Assembly (NCBI RefSeq): GCF_021173675.1
Contig: NZ_JAIHON010000005.1
Coordinates: 124,001 to 188,000, forward strand
Source of the DNA: Streptomyces lincolnensis
GTDB taxonomy: Bacteria; Actinomycetota; Actinomycetes; Streptomycetales; Streptomycetaceae
Length of the DNA stretch: 64,000 nucleotides
Reading direction: 5' to 3'
Below are positions 16,804-24,750 of the stretch, piece after piece. The position numbers were made by a program, and so were the translations under genes. Under the pieces are notes generated by a model that worked only from the letters and a program-made list of their open reading frames with translations, had not been told where the DNA came from and made no database searches. Each line of letters starts with the position of its first letter. Within the stretch, counting starts at the first letter, position 1.

Positions 16804-18039
16804 TCAGCGCAGGTGTGACGTGTCGTTCAGGAGACGGACGCTCGCATTGCCGTCGGCGTAGTACGCCACCACCGACAGCGAGGCCGCCGAGAGTTCCATG
16901 CGGAACAGGGACTCGGGCGGGGCGCCGAGGGCGAGTCGTACGAACGTCTTGATCGGGGTGACGTGCGTGACGAGCAGGACCGTGCGGCCCGCGTACGCGG
17001 CGACCAGCTTGTCGCGGGTGGCGGCGATCCGGGTGGCGGTGGCCGCGAAGCTCTCGCCGCCGCCGGTGGGTTCGGCCTCCGGGTCGGCCAGCCAGGTGTT
17101 CAGGTCGTCCGGGTACCGCTCGCGGACCTCGCCGAAGGTGAGCCCCTCCCAGGCACCGAAGTCCGTCTCGCGCAGGCCCTCGTCCACGGTCACCTCGATA
17201 CCGAGCCGGGTGGCGATCGCCGCGGCGGTCTCGCGCGTCCGGGCGAGCGGTGAGGCGACGATGTGCTGGATCGTGCCCCGCCTCGCCAGCGCTACGGCGG
17301 CCCGCTCGGCCTGGCCCCGCCCGATCTCGGAGAGGGACGGATCCGTCCCCCCGCTCCCCGAGAACCGCTTCTCCGGCGTCAACGGCGTCTCCCCGTGCCG
17401 CAACAGCACGAAGGTCGCCGGCGCACCCATGTCGGCCCCCGCCGACCACCCGGGCGACGAGACGGTCCGCGCGGCCCGAACGTCGGCGTCGGCCTTGGCG
17501 GCTCCGCCGCCCCCCACCTCCACGGCTCCGCCGCCCAACCGCTCCGCCGCTCCGCGACGAGAAGAAGAAGCCGAGGCCTCGGCGACCGCGTCCAACTCCG
17601 CCGTCGAAGCCGACGCAGACCACCGCTCCCCCCGCTTCCCCGCGTCCATCGCCTCGTTGGCCAACCGGTCCGCGTGTTTGTTCTGTTCCCGGGGGATCCA
17701 CTCGTAGGTGACCTGGGAGGCCGGGAAGACGGACGCCGCCTCCAGGGCCAGGGGCTTCATGTCCGGGTGCTTGATCTTCCAGCGGCCGGACATCTGCTCG
17801 ACGACGAGCTTGGAGTCCATGCGGACATGGACGCGGGCGGTGGGGTCGAGGGCGTGGGCGGCGCGCAGGCCGGCCAGCAACCCCCGGTACTCGGCGACGT
17901 TGTTGGTCGCGACGCCGAGGTACTCGGCGGCCTCGGCCAGGGTCTCGCCCGTGGCCGCGTCGAGCACCACGGATCCGTAGCCCGCGGGCCCGGGGTTGCC
18001 CCGCGACCCGCCGTCGGCCTCGACGATGAACTCCCGCAC
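16804..18039 (-). CDS. Bifunctional RNase HI / acid phosphatase
   Basis: The 411-residue two-domain fusion is typical of Streptomyces and mycobacteria. Residues 1-135 form an RNase HI domain that removes RNA from RNA-DNA hybrids. The acidic catalytic residues are visible in FIVEADGGSRGNPG, NNVAEYRGLLAGL, RMDSKLVVEQMSG and NKHADRLANEAMD. A long Ala/Gly/Ser-rich linker leads to a histidine phosphatase domain (FVLLRHGETPLTPEKRFSG, SPLARTRETA, ETDFGAWEGLT, VTHVTPIK) of the alpha-ribazole phosphatase type. GTG at 18039 is preferred over a TTG two codons earlier because AAGGAG lies 8 bases before it. It follows the zinc-ribbon gene by 12 bp in an operon. Confidence 0.95.
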   Translation of the reverse strand: MREFIVEADGGSRGNPGPAGYGSVVLDAATGETLAEAAEYLGVATNNVAEYRGLLAGLRAAHALDPTARVHVRMDSKLVVEQMSGRWKIKHPDMKPLALEAASVFPASQVTYEWIPREQNKHADRLANEAMDAGKRGERWSASASTAELDAVAEASASSSRRGAAERLGGGAVEVGGGGAAKADADVRAARTVSSPGWSAGADMGAPATFVLLRHGETPLTPEKRFSGSGGTDPSLSEIGRGQAERAAVALARRGTIQHIVASPLARTRETAAAIATRLGIEVTVDEGLRETDFGAWEGLTFGEVRERYPDDLNTWLADPEAEPTGGGESFAATATRIAATRDKLVAAYAGRTVLLVTHVTPIKTFVRLALGAPPESLFRMELSAASLSVVAYYADGNASVRLLNDTSHLR

Positions 18040-18051
18040 GCCCAACGCTCC

Positions 18052-18795
18052 TTACAGGCCGGACTCGGACGTACGGACCAGGATGCGCCGGCAGTTCTCG
18101 CACCGCACGACCGTGTCGGGCGCGGCCGAGCGGATCTCGTTGATGTCGGTGATGGCGAGCTCCTGGCGGCAGCCCTGGCAGGTGCGCTGGTACAGCTTGG
18201 CCGCGCCGACGCCGCCCTGCTGCTCGCGGAGCTTCTCGTACAGCTTGAGCAGGTCGGCCGGGATGACCCCGGCGATGACCTCGCGCTCCTTGGTGACCGT
18301 GGCGACCTCGCCGTCGATCTCCTCGACGGCCGCGTCCCGGCGGGCGGTCGCGTCGTCGATCTTCGACTGGACGGAGCCGACCCGCTCGGTGAGCTCGGCG
18401 ACCCGCTCCTGGACGGACTCGATGCGCTCCATGACCTCCAGGACGATGTCCTCCAGGTCGCCCTGCCGCTTGGCGAGGGAGGCGATCTCGCGCTGGAGGT
18501 TCTCCAGGTCCTTCGGGGAGGTGACGGCACCGGAGTCCAGGCGCTGCTGGTCGCGGGCGGCACGCTGGCGCACCTGGTCCACGTCCTGCTCGGCCTTGGT
18601 CTGCTCGCGGGTGGTGTCGCTCTCCTCGGTCTGCGCGGCCACCAGGAGGTCGCGCAGTTGCGTCAGATCCTTGGTCAGCGACTCGATCTCGGCGTGCTCG
18701 GGCAGCGACCTGCGCCGGTGCGCGAGCTGCTGGAGGCGGACGTCAAGGGCCTGGACGTCGAGAAGGCGGATCTGGTCGGCGGGCGCGGCGTTCAG
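18052..18795 (-). CDS. Coiled-coil zinc-ribbon protein with a CTG start
   Basis: The 247-residue protein has a long helical hairpin (about residues 10-180) and a C-terminal zinc ribbon with two CxxC pairs (CQGCRQELA and CENCRRIL). It belongs to the conserved actinobacterial DUF164/C4-type zinc-ribbon family that sits beside Nif3 and RNase H. These are linked to RNA or DNA handling, but the function is not settled. The coiled coil starts right at NAAPADQIRLLDVQALDVR. The only start in the right place is CTG at 18795, overlapping the Nif3 stop (CTGA) with GGGAG 7 bases upstream. A GTG at 18642 would delete the first 51 residues of the hairpin. Confidence 0.88.
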   Translation of the reverse strand: MNAAPADQIRLLDVQALDVRLQQLAHRRRSLPEHAEIESLTKDLTQLRDLLVAAQTEESDTTREQTKAEQDVDQVRQRAARDQQRLDSGAVTSPKDLENLQREIASLAKRQGDLEDIVLEVMERIESVQERVAELTERVGSVQSKIDDATARRDAAVEEIDGEVATVTKEREVIAGVIPADLLKLYEKLREQQGGVGAAKLYQRTCQGCRQELAITDINEIRSAAPDTVVRCENCRRILVRTSESGL

Positions 18796-19649
18796 TTGGG
18801 GGCTCCCGGTGAGCTAGAGGTGTCGGCGGACGCCGCGTGGGCGGTCCAGGGGTCGGTGACCGTCTTCGAGACGTGGACCCTCAGGCCCCATCCCTTCCGG
18901 TCGGAGATCTCGTCGAGCTGGGCTGCGGCCAGCTCGCACCAGGGCCACTCGGTGGCCCAGTGCGCCGCGTCGAGCAGCGCGAGGGGACTGTGGGCCACCG
19001 CTTCGGAGGCCGGGTGGTGACGCAGGTCCGCGGTGAGGAAGGCGTCGACGCCGGCGGCGCGGACCTGGTCGAAGAGGCCGTCGCCGGAGCCGCCGCTGAC
19101 GGCGACCGTGCGCACCACGGCCTCGGGGTCGCCGGCGACGCGGATGCCCTGCGCGGTGGCGGGCAGGCGCTCGGCGGCGCGGGCGGCGAGTTCGCGGACG
19201 GTCAGGGGGTGGTCGAGCTCGCAGACGCGGCCCAGCCCTCGACGGCCCTCCGGATCACTCGCGTCGGGCACCAGCGGGCCCGTGACCCGCAGGTCCAGCG
19301 CCCCGGCCAGCGCGTCGCTGACCCCCGGGTCGGCGGTGTCGGCGTTGGTGTGGGCGACGTGCAGCGCGATGTCGTTCTTGATGAGGGTGTGCACGACACG
19401 GCCCTTGAAGGTGGAGGCCGCCACCGTCGTCGTACCGCGAAGGTAGAGGGGGTGGTGGGTGACCAGCAGGTCGGCGCCCAGCTTCACCGCCTCGTCGACG
19501 ATCTCCTGGACCGGGTCGACGGCGAACAGGACCCGGGTGACCTCCTGGCCGGGCTCGCCCACGACGGTGCCGACCGCGTCCCAGGACTCGGCCCGTTCGG
19601 CGGGCCACAGGTTCTCCAGCGCGGTGATGACTTCAGACAGACGGGGCAC
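18792..19649 (-). CDS. Nif3-like dinuclear metal centre protein
   Basis: The 285-residue NIF3/YbgI family protein forms hexamers with a two-metal site. Metal ligands are visible in LLVTHHPLYLRG (near residue 65), VAHTNADTAD (near 100) and DAAHWATEWPWCELAA (near 245), close to the expected His/Glu. The role is uncertain; YbgI homologues have been linked to GTP cyclohydrolase-like or repair activity. GTG at 19649 is chosen because the family motif RLSEVITALENLWP follows at once and a promoter (TTCAAC-17-TAGCCT) ends 7 bases before it, giving a leaderless mRNA. It heads the operon Nif3, zinc-ribbon, RNase H/phosphatase. Confidence 0.93.
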   Translation of the reverse strand: MPRLSEVITALENLWPAERAESWDAVGTVVGEPGQEVTRVLFAVDPVQEIVDEAVKLGADLLVTHHPLYLRGTTTVAASTFKGRVVHTLIKNDIALHVAHTNADTADPGVSDALAGALDLRVTGPLVPDASDPEGRRGLGRVCELDHPLTVRELAARAAERLPATAQGIRVAGDPEAVVRTVAVSGGSGDGLFDQVRAAGVDAFLTADLRHHPASEAVAHSPLALLDAAHWATEWPWCELAAAQLDEISDRKGWGLRVHVSKTVTDPWTAHAASADTSSSPGAPN

Positions 19650-19656
19650 GCAGGAC

Positions 19657-19685
19657 AGGCTACCTGCCTGTTCTGCCCCGTTGAA
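19657..19685 (-). promoter_or_regulatory. Promoter of the Nif3 operon
   Basis: On the minus strand TTCAAC (-35) and TAGCCT (-10) are separated by 17 bp. The -10 box ends 7 bases before the GTG, so the message is probably leaderless. This fits a housekeeping sigma factor. Confidence 0.6.
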
Positions 19686-19837
19686 CCTGTCCCGGCGGCG
19701 GTCGTCCCGCCCAGCACAGTCGCCCCGCATTCCTCAGGCGAATCGTTCCTCGGTCACCCCTTTGCGTGAAGAGGGTGTCCGCCGGTCCCCCGTCCGTGCG
19801 TACGAAAACTAGCTTCGTTGCCGGAGGTGACCGAACG

Positions 19838-21088
19838 ATGACGGCCTGTGCGATCGAGCCGGCGGCGGCGGACGAGGACGGCGGGTCCCCGGGGTCGGGG
19901 TGCGCGATCACAGTCGACGGTTCCTACGCCGCGCGCCTCGCCGGGGACGGCGACCGTCTCTTCCCGGAGCGCTGGACGCTGGACGGCCCCGAGCCGTACG
20001 CGGTGCCGCTGCCCGGCAACCAGCCGGAGGAGCCCGGTACCGAGGTGCAGCCGATGGGCGACGGGCGGGTGCTCATCCGGCGGCTGGCGGACGGGCGGCA
20101 CGCCTTCTCGCTGCTGTACCCGACGGGCCCGGCCACGGGCGAGCTGCCGCTCGGCGCGGTCGAGTGCCCCGAGGAGGGCGACCGGCTGCGGCTGCTGCCG
20201 CCCGCGCCGGGCGGGGACAAGGCGTACGCCCTCGCCGTGGGCCGGCACTCCAGCACGGTGTGGCTGGTGGCGGGCGGCGCCTTCGGGCCCGAGCGTCTCG
20301 CGCAGATCCCGGGGCGCTGCTCGGGCGGGGTGTGGCTGGACCGTACGGGCCGGATGCTGGCCTTGGACCGGGAGGTCGGCGGCCGGACCAAGACGGTCGT
20401 GGTGGATCTGGAGCGGGACGGTGAGGTCTCGCCCCTGCTCCAGATCGCCGCGGAGAGCGACGACCGGCTGCTGCTCGCCGACCCGGACAGCGGGCTGCTG
20501 CTGATCCGGTCGGACGCGCCGTCGCCGGGCGAGCAGCGGCTGGGCTGGGGCGTGCTGGGGAGCACGCTGCCGGTCCGTTTCCCGGAGTGTCTGCGGGCAC
20601 CCGGCTGCACGGTCACGCCCTTCGCCGTGCAGCCGGGGCAGGTCCTGATGCCGGAGAGCTGCGCGGTGGCGCTGCGGATCGACGGGCCGCTCGGCAGCTG
20701 GGTCGGCGTGTGGCGGCCCGCCGAGCGGCGGACACGTCATTTCCCGGCGCCCGAGGGGTGGTTGGCGGGCGCCGGGCTGTGGACCGAGGACGGGGTGCTC
20801 CATCTTCCGTACGCCACGGCCGAGACGCCGTGCGCGGTGGCGCGGGTGGAGGCGCCTTCGGGGGAGACGGGGAGCTCGGGGGAGACGGGGGGCTCGGGGG
20901 ACGCGGGGAAGGCGGGGGACGCGGGCCCGGAGGATCCGGAACGGGGTGGTGGTACGGCCGTACGGGAGACGTCGGGGGATGGGTCCCCGGCCGCGGCCGA
21001 GCCACCGGAACCGGGTCCTCCGGCGCCCGTCGCGCCCCGCCCTGTGCCCCTGCAACAGGCGCCTCTGGGGAATCTTGTAACGAACTAG
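19838..21088 (+). CDS. Hypothetical beta-rich protein of Streptomyces
   Basis: The 416-residue protein has no family I can name. It lacks a signal peptide and TM segments. Repeating beta-strand blocks such as AFSLLYPTG, STVWLVAGGAFG, RMLALDREVGG and DDRLLLADPDSGLLLIR suggest a small beta-propeller or similar sheet structure over residues 25-330. The last 90 residues are a low-complexity Gly/Pro/Ser/Glu tail (repeats of GETGSSGETGGSGDAG). The ATG at 19838 follows a perfect GGAGGTGA, 7 bases away, indicating strong translation. It diverges from the Nif3 operon and is followed by a 55-residue gene. Confidence 0.8.
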   Translation: MTACAIEPAAADEDGGSPGSGCAITVDGSYAARLAGDGDRLFPERWTLDGPEPYAVPLPGNQPEEPGTEVQPMGDGRVLIRRLADGRHAFSLLYPTGPATGELPLGAVECPEEGDRLRLLPPAPGGDKAYALAVGRHSSTVWLVAGGAFGPERLAQIPGRCSGGVWLDRTGRMLALDREVGGRTKTVVVDLERDGEVSPLLQIAAESDDRLLLADPDSGLLLIRSDAPSPGEQRLGWGVLGSTLPVRFPECLRAPGCTVTPFAVQPGQVLMPESCAVALRIDGPLGSWVGVWRPAERRTRHFPAPEGWLAGAGLWTEDGVLHLPYATAETPCAVARVEAPSGETGSSGETGGSGDAGKAGDAGPEDPERGGGTAVRETSGDGSPAAAEPPEPGPPAPVAPRPVPLQQAPLGNLVTN

Positions 21089-21185
21089 TGCCGGTTGGGG
21101 TTGTCGCCTGGATTCGGCCCCCGGGGCGCCGGTTAAACTCGCCCGGCTGTAAGAAAGATCATGTTGACGGGGTGAGTTTCAACCG

Positions 21186-21353
21186 ATGAGTGACGCCAGC
21201 AGGAACCAGCCGGTTGCCGACGTCCAGGAGTCCACCGGCCACGGCCGGCACCGGGGTCCGGTCTCGGTCCACGACAGCGAGTCGGCCCCCCGCGGCCGGC
21301 ACCGCAAGCAGTCCGGCCACCAGTCGGCCGAGCAGGCCGAATCGGCGGCCTGA
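21186..21353 (+). CDS. Small hydrophilic protein, 55 residues
   Basis: A short gene begins MSDASRNQPVADVQESTG and ends EQAESAA. It contains two GRHR motifs (HGRHRGP, RGRHRKQ), has no cysteines and no membrane segment, and is rich in His, Arg, Ser and Gln. GGGGTGAG precedes the ATG, and a strong hairpin terminator begins 20 bases after the stop codon, so this is a complete small transcription unit. Similar tiny basic proteins occur next to the preceding gene in Streptomyces, as I recall. The function is unknown; nucleic-acid binding is possible. Confidence 0.72.
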   Translation: MSDASRNQPVADVQESTGHGRHRGPVSVHDSESAPRGRHRKQSGHQSAEQAESAA

Positions 21354-21372
21354 ACGAGCGGTAGCGAGCGAT

Positions 21373-21408
21373 ACGGCCCTGTCCTCTCCTCCGAGAGGGC
21401 GGGGCCGT
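21373..21408. terminator. Bidirectional hairpin terminator
   Basis: ACGGCCCTGTCCTCTC and GAGAGGGCGGGGCCGT pair as a 16-bp stem with two G-T pairs around a CTCC loop. It lies between the small gene and the convergent SDR operon. It is a good terminator for both directions. Confidence 0.8.
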
Positions 21409-21492
21409 TTCCGTGCCCGCTGCCGTGTGGGCTTTCCGTGCCCGCTGCCATGTGGGCTTTCCGTGCCCGCTGCCATGTGGGCTTTCCGTGCC
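21407..21492. repeat. 25-bp tandem repeat, 3.4 copies
   Basis: The unit begins CTTTCCGTGCCCGCTGCCAT and closes with GTGGG. Copies start at 21407 (two variant bases), 21432 and 21457, with a partial copy to 21492 that touches the SDR stop codon. It fills the gap between terminator and gene. Confidence 0.85.
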
Positions 21493-22430
21493 TACTCCCT
21501 CTTCAGCCCCAGGACGTCGGCCGCCGCGAAGGTCTCCCCGTCCGGTCGGGCCGCGTAGTGCGGGGTGAGCAGCGCGTCCAGTTCGTCGTAGCTGAAGGTG
21601 TCCTGCTTGCTGTCGAACTTCGCCTGGACACGCGGCCGTTCGACGATCGCGACCATGCCGCCGTGGACGACGATCAGCTGGCCGTTGACCCGGGCGGCGG
21701 CGGGTGAGGCCAGGTAGCCGACGAGCGGGGCGACGTGCTCGGGGGCGAGCGGGTCGAGTCCGTCCTCGGGGCGTTCGAGACCGGCGAAGACGTCCTCGGT
21801 CATTCGGGTGCGGGCGCGCGGGCAGATCGCGTTGGCGGTGACGCCGTACTTGGCCAGCGCGAGGGCGGTGGAGGTGGTGAGGCCGACGATCCCGCCCTTC
21901 GCGGCGGCGTAGTTGGGCTGTCCGGCGGATCCGGCGAGGAACGCCTCGGAGGAGGTGTTCACGATCCGCCCGTACACCGGTCCTTGGGCGGCCTTGGACC
22001 GGGCGCGCCAGTGGGCGGCCGCGAAGTGGGTGGTGTTGAAGTGCCCCTTGAGGTGGACGCGGATCACGGCGTCCCACTCGTCCTCGGTCATGGAGAAGAC
22101 CATGCGGTCGCGCAGGATGCCCGCGTTGTTGACGAGGACGTCCAGCTTGCCGTATGCGGCGATGGCCATCTCGACCAGTTCGCCCGCCTGGTGGAAGTCG
22201 CCGACGTCACCGGTGTGGGCGACGGCCCTGCCGCCGGCCGCCCGGATCTCGGCGGCGACCTGTTCGGCGGGCGCGGCGGAGGCGTCGCCGGAGCCGTCCC
22301 GGCCGGGCTGTCCGTAGTCGTTGACGACGACGGACGCGCCGAGCCGGGCGAGTTCCAGGGCCTCGGCGCGGCCGAGTCCGCGGCCGGCGCCGGTGACGAT
22401 CGCGCAGAGGCCCTCCAACGGCCTTGGCAT
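21492..22430 (-). CDS. SDR dehydrogenase of the MFE-2 / 3-hydroxyacyl-CoA type
   Basis: The 312-residue SDR resembles the dehydrogenase unit of multifunctional enzyme 2, which oxidises 3-hydroxyacyl-CoAs including steroid side-chain intermediates. It has TGAGRGLGRAEAL at residues 14-26, VVNDYG with the long insert GDASAAPAEQVAAEI typical of MFE-2, VNNAGILRDR near 100, and the active-site Ser and YAAAK near 170. The C-terminal 55 residues extend beyond the normal SDR and end KFDSKQDTFSYDELDALL. It is the last gene of an operon with a Zn-ADH (10 bp upstream) and a MaoC hydratase, behind a KstR-type box. The steroid/lipid role is inferred. Confidence 0.9.
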   Translation of the reverse strand: MPRPLEGLCAIVTGAGRGLGRAEALELARLGASVVVNDYGQPGRDGSGDASAAPAEQVAAEIRAAGGRAVAHTGDVGDFHQAGELVEMAIAAYGKLDVLVNNAGILRDRMVFSMTEDEWDAVIRVHLKGHFNTTHFAAAHWRARSKAAQGPVYGRIVNTSSEAFLAGSAGQPNYAAAKGGIVGLTTSTALALAKYGVTANAICPRARTRMTEDVFAGLERPEDGLDPLAPEHVAPLVGYLASPAAARVNGQLIVVHGGMVAIVERPRVQAKFDSKQDTFSYDELDALLTPHYAARPDGETFAAADVLGLKRE

Positions 22431-22440
22431 GGGGGTCCCC

Positions 22441-23517
22441 TCAGATCTCGATGCAGGTACGCAGGGCGGTCCCCGTGCGCATCTGGTCGAGGGCCTCGTT
22501 GATGTCGGACAGCGGGACGCGGTGGGTGATGAGCCCGTCGAGGTCGACGCGGCCGGCCCGCCACAGGGCGATCGTGCGCTCGTAGGAACGCAGGACGTCT
22601 CCGCCGCCGTACATCGAGGGGAGGATGCGCTTCTCGTCGAAGAACAGCTCGAACATGTTGAGCTGGAGGTTGTCGTCCATGGCGCCCGCGCCGACGACGA
22701 CGAGGGTGCCGCCGCGCCGGGTCTGGTCGTAGGCGGTGCGGGCGGTGGCGGACTTGCCGACGACCTCGAAGACGTAGTCGAAGCCCTCGCCGGCGGTGAT
22801 CTGCTGCTTGGCGTCGGGCAGTTCGTCGGGGGAGACGGCCTTCGTCGCGCCGAACTTCAGGGCGGACTCACGGCGGGACACGACCGGATCCACGGCGACG
22901 ATCTCGGCGGCCCCCCTGAGCCGGGCGCCCTGGATCACCGAGATGCCGACGCCCCCGCAGCCGATGACGGCGACGGACGAACCCGCCTCCACGTCCGCGG
23001 TGTTGAGGGCGGCGCCGAGTCCGGTGGTCACGCCGCAGCCGATGAGGGCGGCGATGTCGAAGGGCACGTCGTCGGGTATCGGGACGGCGCATCCGGCGGC
23101 GACGACGACCTCCTCGGTGAAGGTGCCGGTGCCGGCCATGCCGAAGACGTCCCCGCCGGGGCGCTTGAAGTTGGGGGTGCCGGCGTTCATGAACCCGGCC
23201 AGGCACAGTTCCGTCTGGCCGCGCTTGCAGGCGGGACAGGCTCCGCAGGCGGGCAGCCAGCACATCACCACCCGGTCGCCGGGGTTCAAGTGGGTGACGC
23301 CTTCCCCGACTTCGAGGATCTCGCCCGCGCCCTCGTGGCCGGGGACGAACGGCGCCGGCTGGGGCAGGACGCCGTTCATCGCGGACAGGTCCGAGTGGCA
23401 CAGCCCGGTGGCCCGTACCCGGATCCGCACCCGGCCGGGCCCGAAGCCCACCGCCTCGACGTCGTCGAGGACCTCCAGCTTGTCCTGGCCGATCTCGTTC
23501 AGTACGGCTGCGCGCAT
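22441..23517 (-). CDS. Zinc-dependent alcohol dehydrogenase (MDR family)
   Basis: The 358-residue class III-like MDR enzyme oxidises an alcohol to an aldehyde with NAD. The catalytic zinc ligands are Cys in RATGLCHSDLSAMNG and His-Glu in FVPGHEGAGEI. The structural zinc loop has four Cys (CGACPACKRGQTELC). The Rossmann motif is VAVIGCGGVGISVIQGARL near 180. It is 10 bp before the MFE-2-like SDR gene and 100 bp after the MaoC gene, in one operon under a KstR-type box. A role in oxidising a sterol or fatty side-chain alcohol is likely but unproven. Confidence 0.92.
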   Translation of the reverse strand: MRAAVLNEIGQDKLEVLDDVEAVGFGPGRVRIRVRATGLCHSDLSAMNGVLPQPAPFVPGHEGAGEILEVGEGVTHLNPGDRVVMCWLPACGACPACKRGQTELCLAGFMNAGTPNFKRPGGDVFGMAGTGTFTEEVVVAAGCAVPIPDDVPFDIAALIGCGVTTGLGAALNTADVEAGSSVAVIGCGGVGISVIQGARLRGAAEIVAVDPVVSRRESALKFGATKAVSPDELPDAKQQITAGEGFDYVFEVVGKSATARTAYDQTRRGGTLVVVGAGAMDDNLQLNMFELFFDEKRILPSMYGGGDVLRSYERTIALWRAGRVDLDGLITHRVPLSDINEALDQMRTGTALRTCIEI

Positions 23518-23533
23518 GGTGCGGCTCCCCTCG

Positions 23534-23617
23534 GGGTCGTACGGGTTCAGGAGTGCGGGTCGGGGTCGTACGGGTTCCGGAGTGCGGGTTCAGACGTGTG
23601 GATTCAGGCGTGCGGGT
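23534..23617. repeat. Degenerate tandem repeat between ADH and MaoC genes
   Basis: A block GGGGTCGTACGGGTTC plus GGAGTGCGGGT occurs twice in a row. It is followed by diverged 14-base units of the form TTCAGRCGTGYGGG. The array fills the gap between coupled operon genes and contains no ORF. Confidence 0.65.
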
Positions 23618-24475
23618 TCAGGAGTGTTCGACGATGGTGTCGGCGAGGACGGGCGCGTCCGCTCGCTCGACGGCGCTCACGGCGACCCTGGTCGCCTCCG
23701 GGGTGTGCCACATCCGGATCCGCAGGGTCTCCCCCGGGTAGACCACCCCGGCGAAGCGGGTGGCGTACGACCGCACCCGGGTGACGTCCCCGCCGAGCAG
23801 CGTGTCGACGACCGCCTTGAGGGTGACGCCGTAGGTGCACAGCCCGTGCAGGATGGGCCGCTCGAAGCCGGCGAGCTTGGCGAACTCGGGATCGGCGTGC
23901 AGCGGGTTCCAGTCGCCGGAGAGGCGGTACAGCAGGGCCTGGTCCTCGCGGAGCGGGCGCTCGACGGTCCGGTCGGGGTCGCCGGTGGGCGGGTCCAGGC
24001 GGGCGGAGGGGCCGCGGTCGCCTCCCCAGCCGCCTTCCCCGCGTACGAAGATCTGGGCGTCGTTGGTCCACAACGGACCCTGGGCGTCGGCGACCTCGGT
24101 GCGCATGACGAGGACGGCGGCCTTGCCCTTGTCGTACACGGCGGCGATCCGGGCGGTGGCGGTCGCGGTGCCCTTGACGGGCAGGGGGCGGTGGACGGTG
24201 AGCGACTGGCCGCCGTGCAGGACCTTGGCGAGGTCGACGTCGACGCCGGGCATGGACAGGCCGCCGATCACCCCGGGCGAACCGGCGCCCGCGACGGTGG
24301 CGAAACTGGGCAGCACGTGCAGCCGGGACTCCAGGGTGTAGCGCAGCTCGTCGGGGTCGGTCGCGGGGACGCCGGCGCCGATGCCGAGGTGGTAGAGCTG
24401 GACGTCCTTGTGGTCCCAGGTGATCTCGCCGGAGCGGGGCTCGGCGGCGAGGGCCTTGGCTGCGTCGATGGGCAT
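23618..24475 (-). CDS. MaoC/MFE-2 hydratase 2 (enoyl-CoA hydratase, double hotdog)
   Basis: The 285-residue protein has two hotdog domains. The N-terminal one (about 1-130) starts MPIDAAKALAAEPRSGEITW, as in MFE-2 hydratases. The C-terminal one (about 150-280) carries the catalytic hydratase-2 motif, ADPEFAKLAGFERPILHGLC (Asp and His). It hydrates trans-2-enoyl-CoAs to the R-3-hydroxy form. The MFE-2-like SDR in the same operon would oxidise the product. Together the two genes act like a split MFE-2. It heads the minus-strand operon; a perfect KstR-type box lies 78 bp upstream. Confidence 0.92.
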   Translation of the reverse strand: MPIDAAKALAAEPRSGEITWDHKDVQLYHLGIGAGVPATDPDELRYTLESRLHVLPSFATVAGAGSPGVIGGLSMPGVDVDLAKVLHGGQSLTVHRPLPVKGTATATARIAAVYDKGKAAVLVMRTEVADAQGPLWTNDAQIFVRGEGGWGGDRGPSARLDPPTGDPDRTVERPLREDQALLYRLSGDWNPLHADPEFAKLAGFERPILHGLCTYGVTLKAVVDTLLGGDVTRVRSYATRFAGVVYPGETLRIRMWHTPEATRVAVSAVERADAPVLADTIVEHS

Positions 24476-24552
24476 GCGGCTCCCTGAGGGCTCAGAGACC
24501 TCGGTACGGCCGTCCGCACCGTCGGCCGCACCGAGGTCGTCACGGGCCGATC

Positions 24553-24566
24553 TAGAACGCGTTCCA
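24553..24566. promoter_or_regulatory. KstR-type operator upstream of MaoC operon
   Basis: TAGAACGCGTTCCA matches the KstR consensus TnnAACnnGTTnnA at every fixed position. It lies 78 bp upstream of the MaoC start codon, where it could block the operon promoter. A KstR homologue is encoded at 38955. Confidence 0.75.
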
Positions 24567-24750
24567 GTCCGGCGACCTCTGTATAGCCCAGGGCTCGGCA
24601 GTTGTGAAGACTCCTGACAGGGTGTCAGGTCCGGTGGTGGTGTCGGCTCCGTCGGGATGAGTCGGGATTCGTCGGGGGTGACATTTGTCCTGCGGGAGGC
24701 CGTACAGGCGGATCTGCCGCGCGGGCTCGCGGGTGCGTAGCGTCGTAGGC

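Noticed and set aside
16175..18103. A 642-codon minus-strand frame over the RNase H and aldolase genes
   Set aside because: It is a GC-driven shadow rich in Arg, Gly and Pro with no family motif, and conflicts with two well-supported genes.
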